This document shows, piece after piece, positions 11,838 to 22,866 of a stretch of 64,000 nt of DNA (position 1 is its first letter; every line of letters begins with the position of its first letter). The notes under the pieces were generated by a model that was not told where the DNA came from, made no database searches, and saw only the letters and a list, made by a program, of their open reading frames with translations. Position numbers and translations under genes: made by a program. This stretch comes from Cyclina sinensis (Eukaryota; Mollusca; Bivalvia; Venerida; Veneridae): NCBI GenBank assembly GCA_012932295.1, contig JAAONU010000006.1, positions 23,191,929 to 23,255,928 of the forward strand, read 5' to 3'.

Positions 11838-12850
11838 CTCCCCCCCTCTCCCCCCACCGTCCCCTCTGAATGGGGACCCCCCCACCAACCAGTCACCCCC
11901 CTTCTCCCCGGGCCCGATTTTTTTTTAATTTTAAAACATAGGTACTTTACACTTTACTCCCCATCTTACCTCAAAAACCCCCCCAACCAGTCGCCCCCGC
12001 CGGGCCCAATTTTTTTTTTAAATTTTAAAACATAGGTACTTTACTCCCCTACTCCCAACCCTACCTCAAACACCCCCACCCCCCAAACCAGTTCCCCCTC
12101 CCCCCCGGGCCCATTTTTTTGAATACATTGGTACTTGACTCCCCATCCACCCTCAACCCCCCCCCCCGAACCAGTCGCCCCTCCCATTTTTTTTACCCCT
12201 TCCCCCCTGGGCCTTTTTTTTTTAAATTTTAATACATAGGTACTTGACTCCCCATCCACCCTCAAACCCCCCCTCCCCGCCCCCCCCCCCCGGGCCCAAT
12301 TTTTTTTTTAATACATTGGTATTTGACTCCCCATCCACCCTCAAACCTCCCCCCCCCGCAACCAGTCACCCCGCCCCCATTTTTTTTACCCCCCTTGGAC
12401 TTTTTTTTAAAATTTAATACATAGGTACTTGACTCCCCATCCACCCTCAAACCCCCCCCCCCCCCCCCCGGGCACAATTTTTTTTTATATAATACATAGG
12501 TACTTGACTCCCCATCCGATCCCCAAACCAGTTCCCCCCTCCACTCCCCCCCACCCACCCCCCAACCCCCCCCCCCCCCCCTTCCCGGGTTCTTTTTTTA
12601 TATTTTTTTACATAGGTACTTGACTCCCCATCCACCCTCAACCTGCCCACCCGACCCAATTTTTTTTTTTAATACATAGGTACTTCACTTCCCATCACCC
12701 CCACCCACCCACCCACTCACACACACACCCCACTATCGGGGCCCAATTTTTTTTTTTTTTAAATACATAACTACTTGACCCAATTTTTTTTTCATCTTGT
12801 ATGACTAGGTACTTGCCCTGCCCCAGTCAAATTTTTTTTCACTTGGGCCT
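11838..12850. repeat. C-rich/T-rich irregular tandem array
   Basis: About a dozen irregular units of roughly 75-110 bp. Each has a long C run, CCCGGGCCC-like spacer, a T run of 8-13 and a short conserved core (ATACATAGGTACTTGACTCC then CCATCCACC). The minus strand is therefore a series of G runs that could form quadruplexes. Gly-rich and Pro-rich open frames across it are compositional artefacts. Confidence 0.85.
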
Positions 12851-14600
12851 CTTGTTTAACTTGGCTTATAAATACTTATCCAGCACTGAGAAAAGTGGAG
12901 CATGCTGTCTGTGGACAGGTATTGTTGTACTTTGACTAGCATGCTGTCTTTTCAAGCAGGCTCTTGTTTACCTTTTTAGTTATTCTAACAGAGTACCCAA
13001 GGGCGACACAAGTTTTCCACTGAACACCCATCTAGTTATCGCCGTTCCTGGACGGCGATATATACAATTAATAAGATTTGATCAGTTTTGCCTGTACACC
13101 GCCTGCCTTTAGCCAATCAAAGCAAAGCATTTCATATCACATGATAACAAAATGGACGTCAAAATTCTTCTGCAAGGGATGCATAAATGGACTCGCCCAA
13201 CCGCCATTTTTGTCGGGTTACTTATTCTTACAACTGAAAAATACCATCATCAATGTACGATCTCAGTACCAGTCTTCAGGCTCTTGTAGGATAAATACAG
13301 GATAATTGCAATTATTTTTTGCTACATGTCATTTTTTTTTACTAGAGAATGTAGTCTAAATAAGAGTATGGTTTGTTTGTTTTTTCCAAAACTTGCACTT
13401 AAAGAAAAAAATAAATGCTTGCTCCCGGGCGATTCTAATCAGGATACAAACTCCCCGCAGGGGTTACTTCCCCTAATTAGTACAGTAAAAGTAGCAAAGC
13501 CTGGCTTGACCGGTGCGAGGAGTTTGATCAGGATTTTTCCGTGTTTTATATATGCTTGATTAGGGTCAGGGCAATATCGTATTTTTTACTTAAAATTTAT
13601 TCTGTTTAAATTGTACATATAATATTCTTATGGTATTGAAGTACTGTATCTAGCTTTTGTTAAGTATACATTTTTTAGTAATAAATAAAGTTAAAAAACT
13701 ACGCAAATAGTCAATTAATTATGCGTAGACTGGTTTACAACAAAGCAATATTTAAAAGGTTTTAATGCTGCAAATTTTAACATGATGTATAAAGATATTA
13801 GGATGTTTTTCATTAAGAAGCCAAATCGTCCGCTTTCAAAAATAGTCCAGCTACAATAAAAATAGAATGTATATTTCATGTACTTTATAATTTCTGTGTG
13901 AAAATTATTAAATATAACTTCGCTTTTCAGTGCAAAGCATGTTGTAAGATTATCAAATTAATGAATGAAGAACATGAAATACATTCATCTATGGATAAGA
14001 CGAAATGCATGGCTGAACGGCGATTTCAAGCATTTTTGGAAATGCTAGTACTTGTTTTATATAAGCTCGTGTAAACAAAGACCATGTGACCGATCATAAT
14101 GGACGTAAACATATCGACAGGGCTGGTAATAGCCAAAGGAAGCTTATCATGTGAGACAGAGAGATCATGTGACCACAACGTTGGTCAATTTACATATTGT
14201 AGTGTTAAAGGTCAAAGTACAGTTGACTACCTGCTATTAAATGAGACGACTTTGAGACGATTACAGATTTTGAAATTTTAGAATAAAATGAATTACCCGT
14301 CACTTTCAGTTTACTTAGGCGGCATTTGATCTCGCAAAAAAATGTCGTTAATGATAACCCATCAAACATTTAATTAGTGTGGGATAAAAATAAGGCTACG
14401 GATTTCAAAAATAAGCTATTAAATAATAATGAGATTATACGTCACATGTCTGTTATTGTAAGCAGTGAACCGATTGTGATATTGTAAAAGATTTTTCTAA
14501 ACTTTTGTATTCAACTGCGACCGACACTTTCGGCAAATCCGTCTCTTAAAATAACCAATGCAGAACAAACAGTGGTATAAATAAATGATTCGATAGAAAT
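12851..14600. other. Mostly unassigned sequence with a hairpin and a small foldback relic
   Basis: A perfect 9-bp stem hairpin (TATCGCCGT-6 nt-ACGGCGATA) lies at 13,037-13,060. 13,440-13,547 is a short relative of the foldback element at 33,066-33,400: it shares AAACTCC...GGTTACTTCCCCT and GTAGCAAAG...GCGAGGAGTTTGA but lacks the central loop. No gene was recognised in the rest. Confidence 0.5.
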
Positions 14601-14619
14601 TGTGTCGATGCAAAACAGG

Positions 14620-16925
14620 AAATTAAAAAAGCAAGAATCATTTTCAACCGGACAAAAATGATGAAACACGGCAGGCTTTTATTAACGGCAGAACGCGATG
14701 TAAGAAAGTAAAGAAAAAAGCAAAACGAAAACACAAAATTGAGGAAGGCATATATATGGATAATTTATCGCGATTGGATCCTCTAAATTTCTGGGAAAAA
14801 TTAAGTGGTCAAAAATGAAACCTTATATTCAACCAGATTCTCTCACTGTTAACGACTGTTTTGAACATTTTCGAACATTATATGGAAACGACAATCCCGA
14901 TCCCGAAAAGATAACAAGCCGTCAACAATGATTCCACACAAAATGATATTGATTTCAATGAAATAGATATATCTTTTACAGAACAAGAACTGAAATCGGC
15001 TGTATTCGCACACAACAACAACAAAAGTCCTGTTAACGATGACATTACCAGCGAAATTATTAATGCGGCCGATGAAATTATATCACCGTTTTTACTTAAT
15101 CTTTATAATAGAATGTTTCACTTGGGAGAGTACTTAGTCTGTTGGGGCGAAGGTATTATCTCCCCTGTATTCAAAACTAGGTGACATCAACGATGCAAAA
15201 GATAAACAAAAAAAAACTACAGGGGTGTAACTCTTATAAATATTTTAGATTTACTCACAACTTCTTTTGAATAGGTTATCAAAATTGTCTAACATAACAG
15301 AAAATCAATTTGGTTTCCAAAAAAGCAAATCTATAACTGACTGCATATTAATTTATTCTAAATTCAGTTATATCAAAGGTACTCGACTCTGGTCAAAAGC
15401 TTAACTTATCTTTAAAGACTACGAACAACGTTTCGATAAAATTGACCGATCTTTCCTGTGGCAAAAACTTAACTCGGAGAACATAAGCTGCAAATTAGTA
15501 AGGGCAACAAAATCAATGTATCAAACAGTAAAATCTTGTACTCGATATAACTCAATTAAATCTGATTTCTTCAGCTCTAATATTGGCTTGAAACAGGGAG
15601 ACCAGAGTTATGCTATTCGTGAATGACATTAATGAATGTGTAACGTCAGACCTAAATAGTATGTTCATTATCGATGAAATAAACTTATTTTTATTACTTT
15701 ATGCTGACGACCAGGTGCTTTTTGCAAAATCGCCTGAAACGTTACAACACAGGTTAAATGACACCCAACAGTACTGTAATATTTGGGGTCTTAAGATAAA
15801 TACTTCAAAAACTAAAGTGATGATATTTGAGAAAAGAAGACACACTACTTATAATTGCTATATAAATAATACCCAGATTGAACTAGTCAACTCAAATACT
15901 TAGAAATGACGTTTTTCAAAAGTAGTAATTGGACAAGAAGCCAAAAGACCAGTGCACAACATGCAGCCTTTGCTTCACATAACCTTTTTAGTTTTTTTCA
16001 TATTAAACGTAGAACTACACATGTAGCAAAAGATCAAAATATTTGACACATTAATAACGTCCATTTTGAATTTCGGTGCGGAGGTTTGGGGTAACCACCC
16101 TGCTACTGACATTGAACTCATCCATACACAATTTTTACGACGAATTCTTTGTGTTAAAAAGTCACACATCTTTCAACGTTATACGGTGAAAATGGTAGAT
16201 ATCCGCTAGCAGTAAAAAGAAAAATATTAATGTTTAAATACTGGTCAAAAATTTGCGGTCAAGATAATAATTTCTTACTTAAAGAACATATTTAATGATA
16301 AAAGACGACGCTGACGCAAACAAAACTTACATTGGACAGAACTGGGCCTATCAGATAAAACTATATTAGATACTTACGGCTTATCATACATCTGTAATAA
16401 CCAAAGTATTTCTAACCTACAATTTGAACTGATTTTATCCCGTATTCTTGACAATTTCAAACTTGGTATTCTACGATCAATAACTCATAACAACGAATTT
16501 CATCAGATACTCTCAGAACTGAAACTGGACGTTATGAGAATTTACCTCGAGAAGAAAGACTATGTAAATATAGTAATATGCAACAGACAAAATCTGAGTT
16601 TCACTTTCTATTAGTATGCCCATATTATCGTGAAATAAGAAGTAAATACTTGAAACCATATTACAATCATGGGCCAACTATAAACAAATTTGAGCAACTC
16701 ATGTCCACATCAACACCCAAAAGTCTTCTAAATCTAGCAAAATACATTTACTTTGCAACCTTAAAAAGAAATGCGAAATGTTTTTTCTCGTTTTCAATAC
16801 ATTGCAGTTATTATCTGAAAAATAATGTGTTTTCTTTAATACTATTAACCACAAATGTGTTTTCTTTAATATTATTAACTACAAATGTTAATTTGTTAAT
16901 TATCCAATGTGATATCATATTGTAA
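14620..16925 (+). mobile_element. Decayed LINE with near-complete reverse-transcriptase region
   Basis: Plus-strand fragments occur in LINE order, separated by stops and frameshifts. They are a linker before RT (near 14,840); RT fingers at 14,960-15,180 (FTEQELKSAVFAHNNNKSP); palm at about 15,405-15,600 (FDKIDRSFLWQKL, then IGLKQGDQ); the catalytic YADD box near 15,700 (LLLYADDQVLFAKSPETL) followed by LKINTSKTKVMIFEKRR; thumb/linker (LNFGAEVWGNHPATDIELIH) near 16,060-16,120; and a C-terminal zinc-like tail (FHFLLVCPYYREIR) near 16,600. It is non-functional. It belongs to a different LINE group from the copies at 6.3 and 19.3 kb but to the same group as the fragments at 18.8 and 39.1 kb. Confidence 0.85.
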
Positions 16926-17275
16926 GTTATCCAACATCATTCCTGTGACTTACATATTGAACGTCATGTTTCGCTCTTCTGTAAACCATGTTCCCTTTTC
17001 GTTATTACATGTATTGTATTGCTATAAACATTGTTCGATGTTTTATGCAAATAAACTCTTCGTGTCGTATATAAATAACCGCAAGAATCGGTCTGAAAAA
17101 GGCGGATATTTCCACTTTTGTAACGCATGAAAGGGGTTTTGTCCATCTTGTAAAGTGCATAAGGGGAGAGTGAGAGGGGGGGGGGGGGGTCGTCCTCCTT
17201 TACAAAATTATAAGGAGTGTGAGGGGTGGGGGAGTTATGTACTATGGGGTTTTGTCCTACACTTTTTTTAATGTT

Positions 17276-18735
17276 ACATATTTATACTAAGTTTAAGTTA
17301 ATACCGAACTTTATGAATTTAATGCTGGGCACGAACACTGGAACCAGGTACTCCTAAAGATCTACAGTAACGCTTGATGGACAGTAAATAAAAATGGACC
17401 TTTTATCAATTTCAGGCTTATGTTTAAATATTTTTAAAATATCCAACAATGTTGTTGTGAACGAGATATTACACTGATATTAAAACTGACATAAAAACTA
17501 AAGCTTAAACAGCGATCGGATGTACATGATTGAGCAAGGAGCAAGTTGGTGTGTGACTTCAAAACAAATATGCAGTTTAATAGCGTCACAACTGCATGCC
17601 CACAACATTCGTCTTGTTAATATTTTGTTTAATTTACCGCTTTTAGAAAAACACACATCCTTAATACAAATGAATAGAAAACACGTTATGTCATAACATA
17701 CATTTTTAGTACTCTAAAAGTACAATATGTTGAGAAAAATGTTACATGTTTGATATGAGTGCAAGTGTTTATGAAATAAAACACATTTCTTCATTCGAAG
17801 ACAGAACAATTAGAATATGTTAAACAATCATAAAAACTGTACCAAAATATAACGAGTAACTAAGATTTACAAATAACTGTAAAAAAATATTGACTATTTT
17901 ATCATGGTTTCACTCAAAAAAATATTTACAATCATTACAAATAACTTACCTCAAGATGTTTTGTTTAACGTGACACTTGTTTTCGGTAAGAAATAAATAT
18001 GGAAACTATTTAAACGGGATACAATGTGTTATTCTGTTCCGTTTGATGAACTTTGCACGTTTTCCCTTTTCTAGAATCCTTAAAAGCCAGAAATACATGT
18101 TTTGTTGTATCATCTTTTTAATACAGCAGTACCTGCATCGTTTTTTGCGAATTCAACGTGCAACAGGCAATAGTGGAGGGGTTCACGTAAAGGAATGGCT
18201 GTTAGTATCAATGATATTTGCTTGAATTGTTCAAAGGTTAAAAAGAAAATAGTAGTTGATTTATATTACATATTTCCTAATTCATTTCCAGTTTTTGTTT
18301 CAGTAAGTCTCTGCTTGTTCAGATTTAAAATGAAATTTTCCGTAATTATTTAGGTATGCATCTAAGTGAATTACACAACTGTATATTACACGTTTTTATT
18401 AAACTATTATTTTCAACAAATTTCAGAAAAAAAAGCATACAAATTGATTTATTTTGGTGGACAGTTACAATGTAAAACCTTAACATTTCCTGATCTATTT
18501 TATAGACAGCACAAGTATTTTATGTCCTGGAATTTATACAAATAGCATTTATGACACCGTGTAGTCCTCCTCTTTACATGTACATAAATAAGCTTAAGTC
18601 ATTTGATTTATATCGATCTCGATTTTCAAGTGTATGTATCATCTTTCTTTTACGTAATCATTTATTTCTTAAATAAAGATAAGTCATACTGAACAAACAA
18701 ACAAAAATTTGAATATATTATGTACATATTCTTGA
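17276..18735. repeat. Non-coding paralogous block, copy L, second part
   Basis: 17,276-17,500 matches 54,800-55,020. 17,600-18,560 matches 600-1,620 in copy 1 but is deleted from the 54-56 kb copy. 18,560-18,735 matches 55,150-55,320. Reading frames are not preserved between copies. A GT-containing site preceded by CATCTTGAG on the minus strand (17,946-17,955) is shared with copy 1 (about 948-960). Confidence 0.65.
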
Positions 18736-18779
18736 CAAAAAAAATATTTTCAATGAGTAAAGATTAACAGATACAGAAT

Positions 18780-19090
18780 AGCTTTAACTAAATTCAGACT
18801 ATCGTCCCATAGATCTCGCTATAGAAATAGGTAAACATACTAACACAAATAAAAAACAATAGACTGTGTCTAAACTGTAACATGAAACAGAATACCAATT
18901 TATTTTAGTGTGCTCAAAATATTCTAATATTAGAAAACGTTCTTTAAGTAAATATTACTGTCACTAGTCACCAAACCAAAAGTTTGAATCTTTAATGTCA
19001 TCAGGTTCAACAAAAACCATAAACAACCTCGCCAAATATTTATACTTTGCTATTAAGCTAAGAAACAGCATTGCTAATCATTAGTTGCTT
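18780..19090 (+). mobile_element. LINE 3' fragment
   Basis: This degenerate match to the C-terminal end of the LINE at 16,575-16,780 aligns as a Phe/Tyr-rich tail, then NLAKYLYFAIKLRN versus NLAKYIYFATLKRN. Only the last 100 or so codons remain, with several stops. Confidence 0.6.
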
Positions 19091-19310
19091 TGTGAAAATG
19101 TGTATATTGTTCTGATCTATTACATATAATACTAAGTTGTGCAATACTTCTCTACATGTGACTTTATGTTTAAGGAATTGTTACTTCTCAAAAACCCCAA
19201 AAAATGATAAAAAATAAATAACATTGTACTTTTACAATTCATTGCCAAATAACTTCATGATTTTTACACCTTTGTATTGTTACTTTGTTGCTACAAAAAT
19301 ATCTTTATTG

Positions 19311-21055
19311 TTTAGTTTAATCATATTTTATTGCTGTTTATATACATGCACATTTACATAATGAACACGTGTTAGAACAAATAAATAAGCAAAAAGGTGG
19401 AGCCCTAGTTCTTACAACATAAGCGATCGACCCTCCCCCGAAAAAAAGATAGTAATCATATATGTTGCTAACAAAATTGATGGCATTATTAAGATATGGT
19501 TAACATGTATAATTTCATAGCAATAAATCAAAATACATAATCATAATACTGGAAAGATGTTATTATCCAGTTATTAATAACAAAAAAATCTATGGTTAGG
19601 GACCAGGATCCAGCCATAGTAGTGATACGAAATCAACAGAAGTTGATCTATCCAACATATACACAATAATATCTTTCGTACTCACAGGATGAAAGAACTG
19701 AAGTTTACTACCTAAAACATTAAGTTGCTCGTTAATTTGCGGTAAAATATTAAGTGTTATGGAAACGATTAGTCGTTTTGATGAATTTATGAACAGCTGT
19801 GAATATCTCTTCGTTAGTTTTAGCATCTAACAGGTTGCACCTGCACAGTAAAAGGTCAGTATTGAGTGGATGGAAGTCTCTAGTTTCTGTAAAAAGGATA
19901 ACTCTTTGGGGTGTAAATAATGAAAATAAAAAAAGATAGTGCTCGGCATCCCCCATGAAATGCCCACAGTTACATGAAGAAGATTCTCTTAGATGATTAA
20001 TAAATAGGTCAGCATATAGATCACTACACTTATTTCTTAATGGCGCATGTAAGACTGACAAATATCTGATACCGAATAAAAAGTATTTAGGTACTTCTGG
20101 CGCTTTGAACTTTTCTTTCATTCTCGATTTGAAGATATTTAACGAGTTAGATTCACGAACATCATTGTTAAGAGTATTCCATAGTTCAATGGCAGAAGGT
20201 ATAAAAGATTTTTTGAAAGTTTTGGTGCGTCTAGCTATTTTTGTGTGTAATTGTTTCTGTTCCTTAGAGGATAACTAATTGTTTCTGAAACCAACGATGG
20301 TAATAAATTCTCTGAATATTGTGGAAGAAGACCGTTTTTAGCTTTGTAAACTATTACTAACTTTTGTATTTTACGCATATCTGAAAGGGAAACCCATCCA
20401 ACTTAATTAATAAGAGAATTAATTGAAACCGACCTTGTAAGACCTGTCACTACGCGTGCTGCTTCATACTGAAGCTGTTCTAACGATTGTTTTTCGTGTT
20501 GTGTACATCCGTTCCACACGACTGAAGCATATTCTAATATTGAACGCACATATGAAATGTACATTTTTTAAGCGTTGAACGTTTAAGTGTAAATTTTAGT
20601 GCACGCATAGTACCTAATACTTTTGACATGTTTGAAGCGGATTTTATCAATATGCGCCTGCAACTTTAAATCCGAGGAAAATGTAAGACCTAGGTGCTTG
20701 TGATGATCAGCGAAGTCAAGTACTGTACTGTATCATTAAACAGAAGATTTAGTTTATCAATAGAATCTGAAGAGAAGAACATGACAGTTTTACTTGGATT
20801 TAAGTTTACTAACCTTTGAGTAGAGCATTCATCGATCATTTGAAGATCACGATTTAAGGTAGTTTCAGTATAATTGGTGTCATTAGATGAGACGGCCAAA
20901 TAGCTGTCGTCAGCAAAAAGACGAGTTTCGCTAATCAAATTTTCTGCAATGTCATTAAAAGAGATAAGGAATAGTAGAGGGCTGAGCCCTGGGGCACCCC
21001 CGCTGAAATATCAATCAATCAGAAAGTTTTGAGCCAACAAATAGGGATTGTTTTT
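19311..21055 (-). mobile_element. Decayed LINE, same family as 6,301-8,009
   Basis: The 3' UTR starts at 19,311 with TTTAGTTTAATCATATTTTATT, closely matching the 3' end of the LINE at 6,301. On the minus strand the C-terminal segment at 19,750-20,121 (LFGIRYLSVLHAPLRNKCSDL) aligns with that of the first LINE. The thumb region follows at 20,160-20,690, and the palm with LFADDSYLAVSSND at 20,860-20,920, keeping the catalytic FADD. Frameshifts and stops are scattered through it. It is cut off upstream of the palm and continues into the duplicated unit at 20,815-21,135. Confidence 0.8.
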
Positions 21056-21135
21056 TTTTTCGGAGAGATAATCAATTGTCCAATATAGTAAGTCACCATT
21101 GGAAAATTGATATTGATTATCTCTCCGAAAGAAAG

Positions 21136-21533
21136 TGTAACCCGGAAAAATCCACCTTCCCCGAGCTGGGTTTGAACTCAGGTACCTTCGATTACTAAGC
21201 GGACACTCTACCACGTCGCCATAAAAGCTAGCTGATAGGCAAGGGAGTACAGGTGCCGTATTATACCTCTGCTACATACACCCCCTCCTTCTTAGAATTC
21301 GTCCTCGAATTCCTGGAGCACTGAATGTCTGTGGGACTTTCTAAGGGTGCCATCACATCTAAACTCGTGAGTTATTTACGTTGGGCGCCAAATGTAACCC
21401 GGAAAAATCCACCTTCCCCGAGCTGGGTTTGAACTCAGGTACCTTCGATTACTAAGCGGACACTCTACCACGTCGCCATAAAAGCTAGCTGATAGGCAAG
21501 GGAGTACAAGTGCCGTATTATACCTCTGCTACA
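21136..21533 (-). mobile_element. TRIM: miniature LTR retrotransposon with tRNA-like LTRs
   Basis: Two 141-bp direct repeats (21,136-21,276 and 21,393-21,533) differ at one visible base and flank a 116-bp interior. On the minus strand each repeat starts TGTAGCAGAGG and ends GGGTTACA. The 5' repeat is followed after two bases by TGGCGCCCAACG, a primer-binding-site-like motif of the tRNA-Lys type; the 3' repeat is preceded by the purine tract AGAAGGAGGGGGTG. The 4-bp target duplication AAAG (21,132-21,135 and 21,534-21,537) is confirmed by the unoccupied paralogous site near 21,918-21,930. It has no coding capacity, so it would have to move by proteins supplied in trans. Confidence 0.9.
21427..21500 (-). 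promoter_or_regulatory. tRNA-like segment (Pol III A and B boxes) inside the TRIM LTR
   Basis: On the minus strand the LTR contains TGGCGACGTGGTAGAGTG (A-box-like, D-arm position), an anticodon-loop-like CTTAGTAA, and GAGTTCAAACCC (B-box-like T loop with TTCAAAC) about 35 bp downstream. The order and spacing match a tRNA gene. The AGT in the loop hints at a tRNA-Thr origin, but the anticodon stem is poorly paired. The same segment occurs in the other LTR at about 21,170-21,243. I infer that it could supply an internal Pol III promoter. Confidence 0.65.
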
Positions 21534-21600
21534 AAAGCAATGTTTATTGCTGTTTTAAGTCAATATAGTAAACGTTATGTTATGTTCTTTTATGTTATGC

Positions 21601-21995
21601 TTACCATTGAGAAACCCATTCATCGATCACTTGAAGATCACGATTTAAGGTAGTTTCAATATCATTGGTGTCATTAGATGAGACGGCCAAAGAGCTGTCG
21701 TCAGCAAAAAGACGAGTTACGCTAATCAAATTTTCTGCAATGTCATTAACATAGATAAGGAATAGCAGAGGCCCGAGGGCTGAGCCCAGGGGCACCCCCG
21801 CGGAAATATCAAGTATATAAGAAAGTTCTGAGCCAACAAATGCGGATTGCTTTCTTTCGGAGAGATAATCAATTTTCCAGTTTCGTAATTCACCATAGGA
21901 AAAATGATTATCTCTCCGAAAGAAAGCAATGTTTATTGCTGTTTAATGCCAATATAGTATAGTATATGTTATGTGTTTTATGTTATGTTATGATA
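21601..21995 (-). repeat. LINE-derived unit, copy 2 (empty TRIM site)
   Basis: This carries the LINE RT palm on the minus strand (LGPLLFLIYVNDIAENL, LFADDSSLAVSSND) and upstream coding (RNWKIDYLSERKQSAFVGSE), followed by the inverted-arm segment and the intact AAAGAAAGCAATG that is split by the TRIM in copy 1. Confidence 0.75.
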
Positions 21996-22075
21996 TGTTA
22001 TATAATGTTGTGTTGTGTTGTTTTGTGTTGTTTTGTGCTGTGATGTGCTGTGCTGTGCTGTGCTATGCTGTAAAA
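21960..22075. repeat. Drifting pentanucleotide microsatellite (TTATG to TGTTG to TGCTG)
   Basis: Five-base units change step by step from TTATG through TGTTT/TGTTG to TGCTG across about 110 bp. The open frame rich in Leu, Cys and Val is a repeat artefact. Confidence 0.85.
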
Positions 22076-22079
22076 TTGG

Positions 22080-22200
22080 TTTGTAGATGTTCGTTAGAAA
22101 CTTTGCTAAATCAAGTGGCAATAGTCACTGGCTTTTCTTCAAAATGTACTCTGTATAATAACAATTGATTGTTTTTCCATGACATTTCAACATCATTATT
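22080..22200. repeat. Non-coding paralogous block, copy L, third part
   Basis: 22,090-22,190 matches 55,625-55,730 and 2,095-2,200 (AAATCAAG-G-CAATA, TGTATAATAACAATTGATTGTTT). The LINE/TRIM cluster between 18,735 and 22,080 therefore sits inside this block. Confidence 0.6.
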
Positions 22201-22866
22201 CAGTAATTCACTGAGACTCATGCATTACTTACATTTTAAAGATATATGTGTAATAAAATATTGAGTACATAGATATTAATGAAATACTTGTAACACAAAC
22301 AAAACGTACCCACAGACTGCCGTATATCTTGAGCAAGTGCTAAATGGAAATCTATGAAAAAGACATTCGTGTCCCACATTATCTTATTTTTCCTAACAGA
22401 TATTTAACATTTACAATGTCAAGCCGGTATCTTAAAGAAGAGGGTCACGATGGCCAAAATCGATTGTTCTTACTGAAATCAAAATGATCAAATGAAATAT
22501 GTCATTCAGAAATATGATTTTTATGTCTGATAATCTAGTCAAACATGTGTTTTTCTTTGGTGAAAATTTCAAAGGCATATGAACCAACCCTACATGAAAA
22601 CAGAAAACATGAGCTCGGAAAATCTTGATCAGTTTGGCATTAACAACAAAAGAAAAAAAACTGTTTAGTGGTGCTGAACCAATACTGTTAAAGACACATG
22701 CTCTAGTGAAAGACAACCTTTTCTGGCGCTTCAACACTTTGTTATGCAGTTACATTTGAAATTAAAGAGAAAAAGCATAATCATACTGCGCAACAATTTT
22801 TTCCTCAATTCTGATACTTTCTAAGCAGAAAAATCAGTCCCACCTTCGCTGACAGATTTTAGAGAA
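22201..22866 (-). other. 3' flank and probable 3' UTR of the minus-strand convertase-like gene
   Basis: This lies directly after the stop codon at 22,867. I did not find a clear AATAAA on the minus strand in the first 600 bases, so the poly(A) site is not placed. A 101-codon open frame at 22,432-22,737 has no recognisable domain and is probably chance. Confidence 0.4.

Larger units (their letters stand above)
10273..17275. mobile_element. About 7-kb composite insertion with inverted-repeat-like ends
   Basis: The 54-kb paralogous block reads straight across this point, so the 7 kb was gained here or lost there. The ends resemble each other in inverted orientation: TTTTACAAGGTGGACAAAA occurs twice near 10,360-10,420, and the reverse complement of 17,129-17,157 gives CTTTACAAGATGGACAAAAC. 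Further C-rich matches occur on both sides. TTTAA is present at both outer junctions and at the empty site. The interior holds a (CA)n tract, a 162-bp array, a C/T-rich array, a small foldback relic and a decayed LINE. No transposase was recognised, so the mover may be non-autonomous. Confidence 0.5.
20815..21590 (-). repeat. LINE-derived unit, copy 1 of a local duplication (hosts a TRIM)
   Basis: 20,815-21,135 plus 21,534-21,590 together match 21,605-21,990. Both contain the LINE palm (GSAL-PLLFLI..., LFADDS), then the reverse-oriented pair GGAGAGATAATCAAT / ATTATCTCTCCGAAAG (inverted arms roughly 50 bp apart), then AAAGCAATGTTTATTGCTG and a TTATG-rich tail. The 398-bp TRIM interrupts only this copy. 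Confidence 0.75.

Noticed and set aside
12041..12659. Gly-rich and Pro-rich proteins on both strands
   Set aside because: Compositional artefacts of the C-rich/T-rich array.
10273..17275. piggyBac origin because TTAA occurs at both junctions
   Set aside because: The termini do not begin with the CCC-type end of piggyBac elements and no transposase is visible; TTAA is common in such AT-rich DNA.
22432..22737. 101-codon minus-strand open frame after the convertase-like gene
   Set aside because: No domain or start context; lies in the likely 3' UTR.
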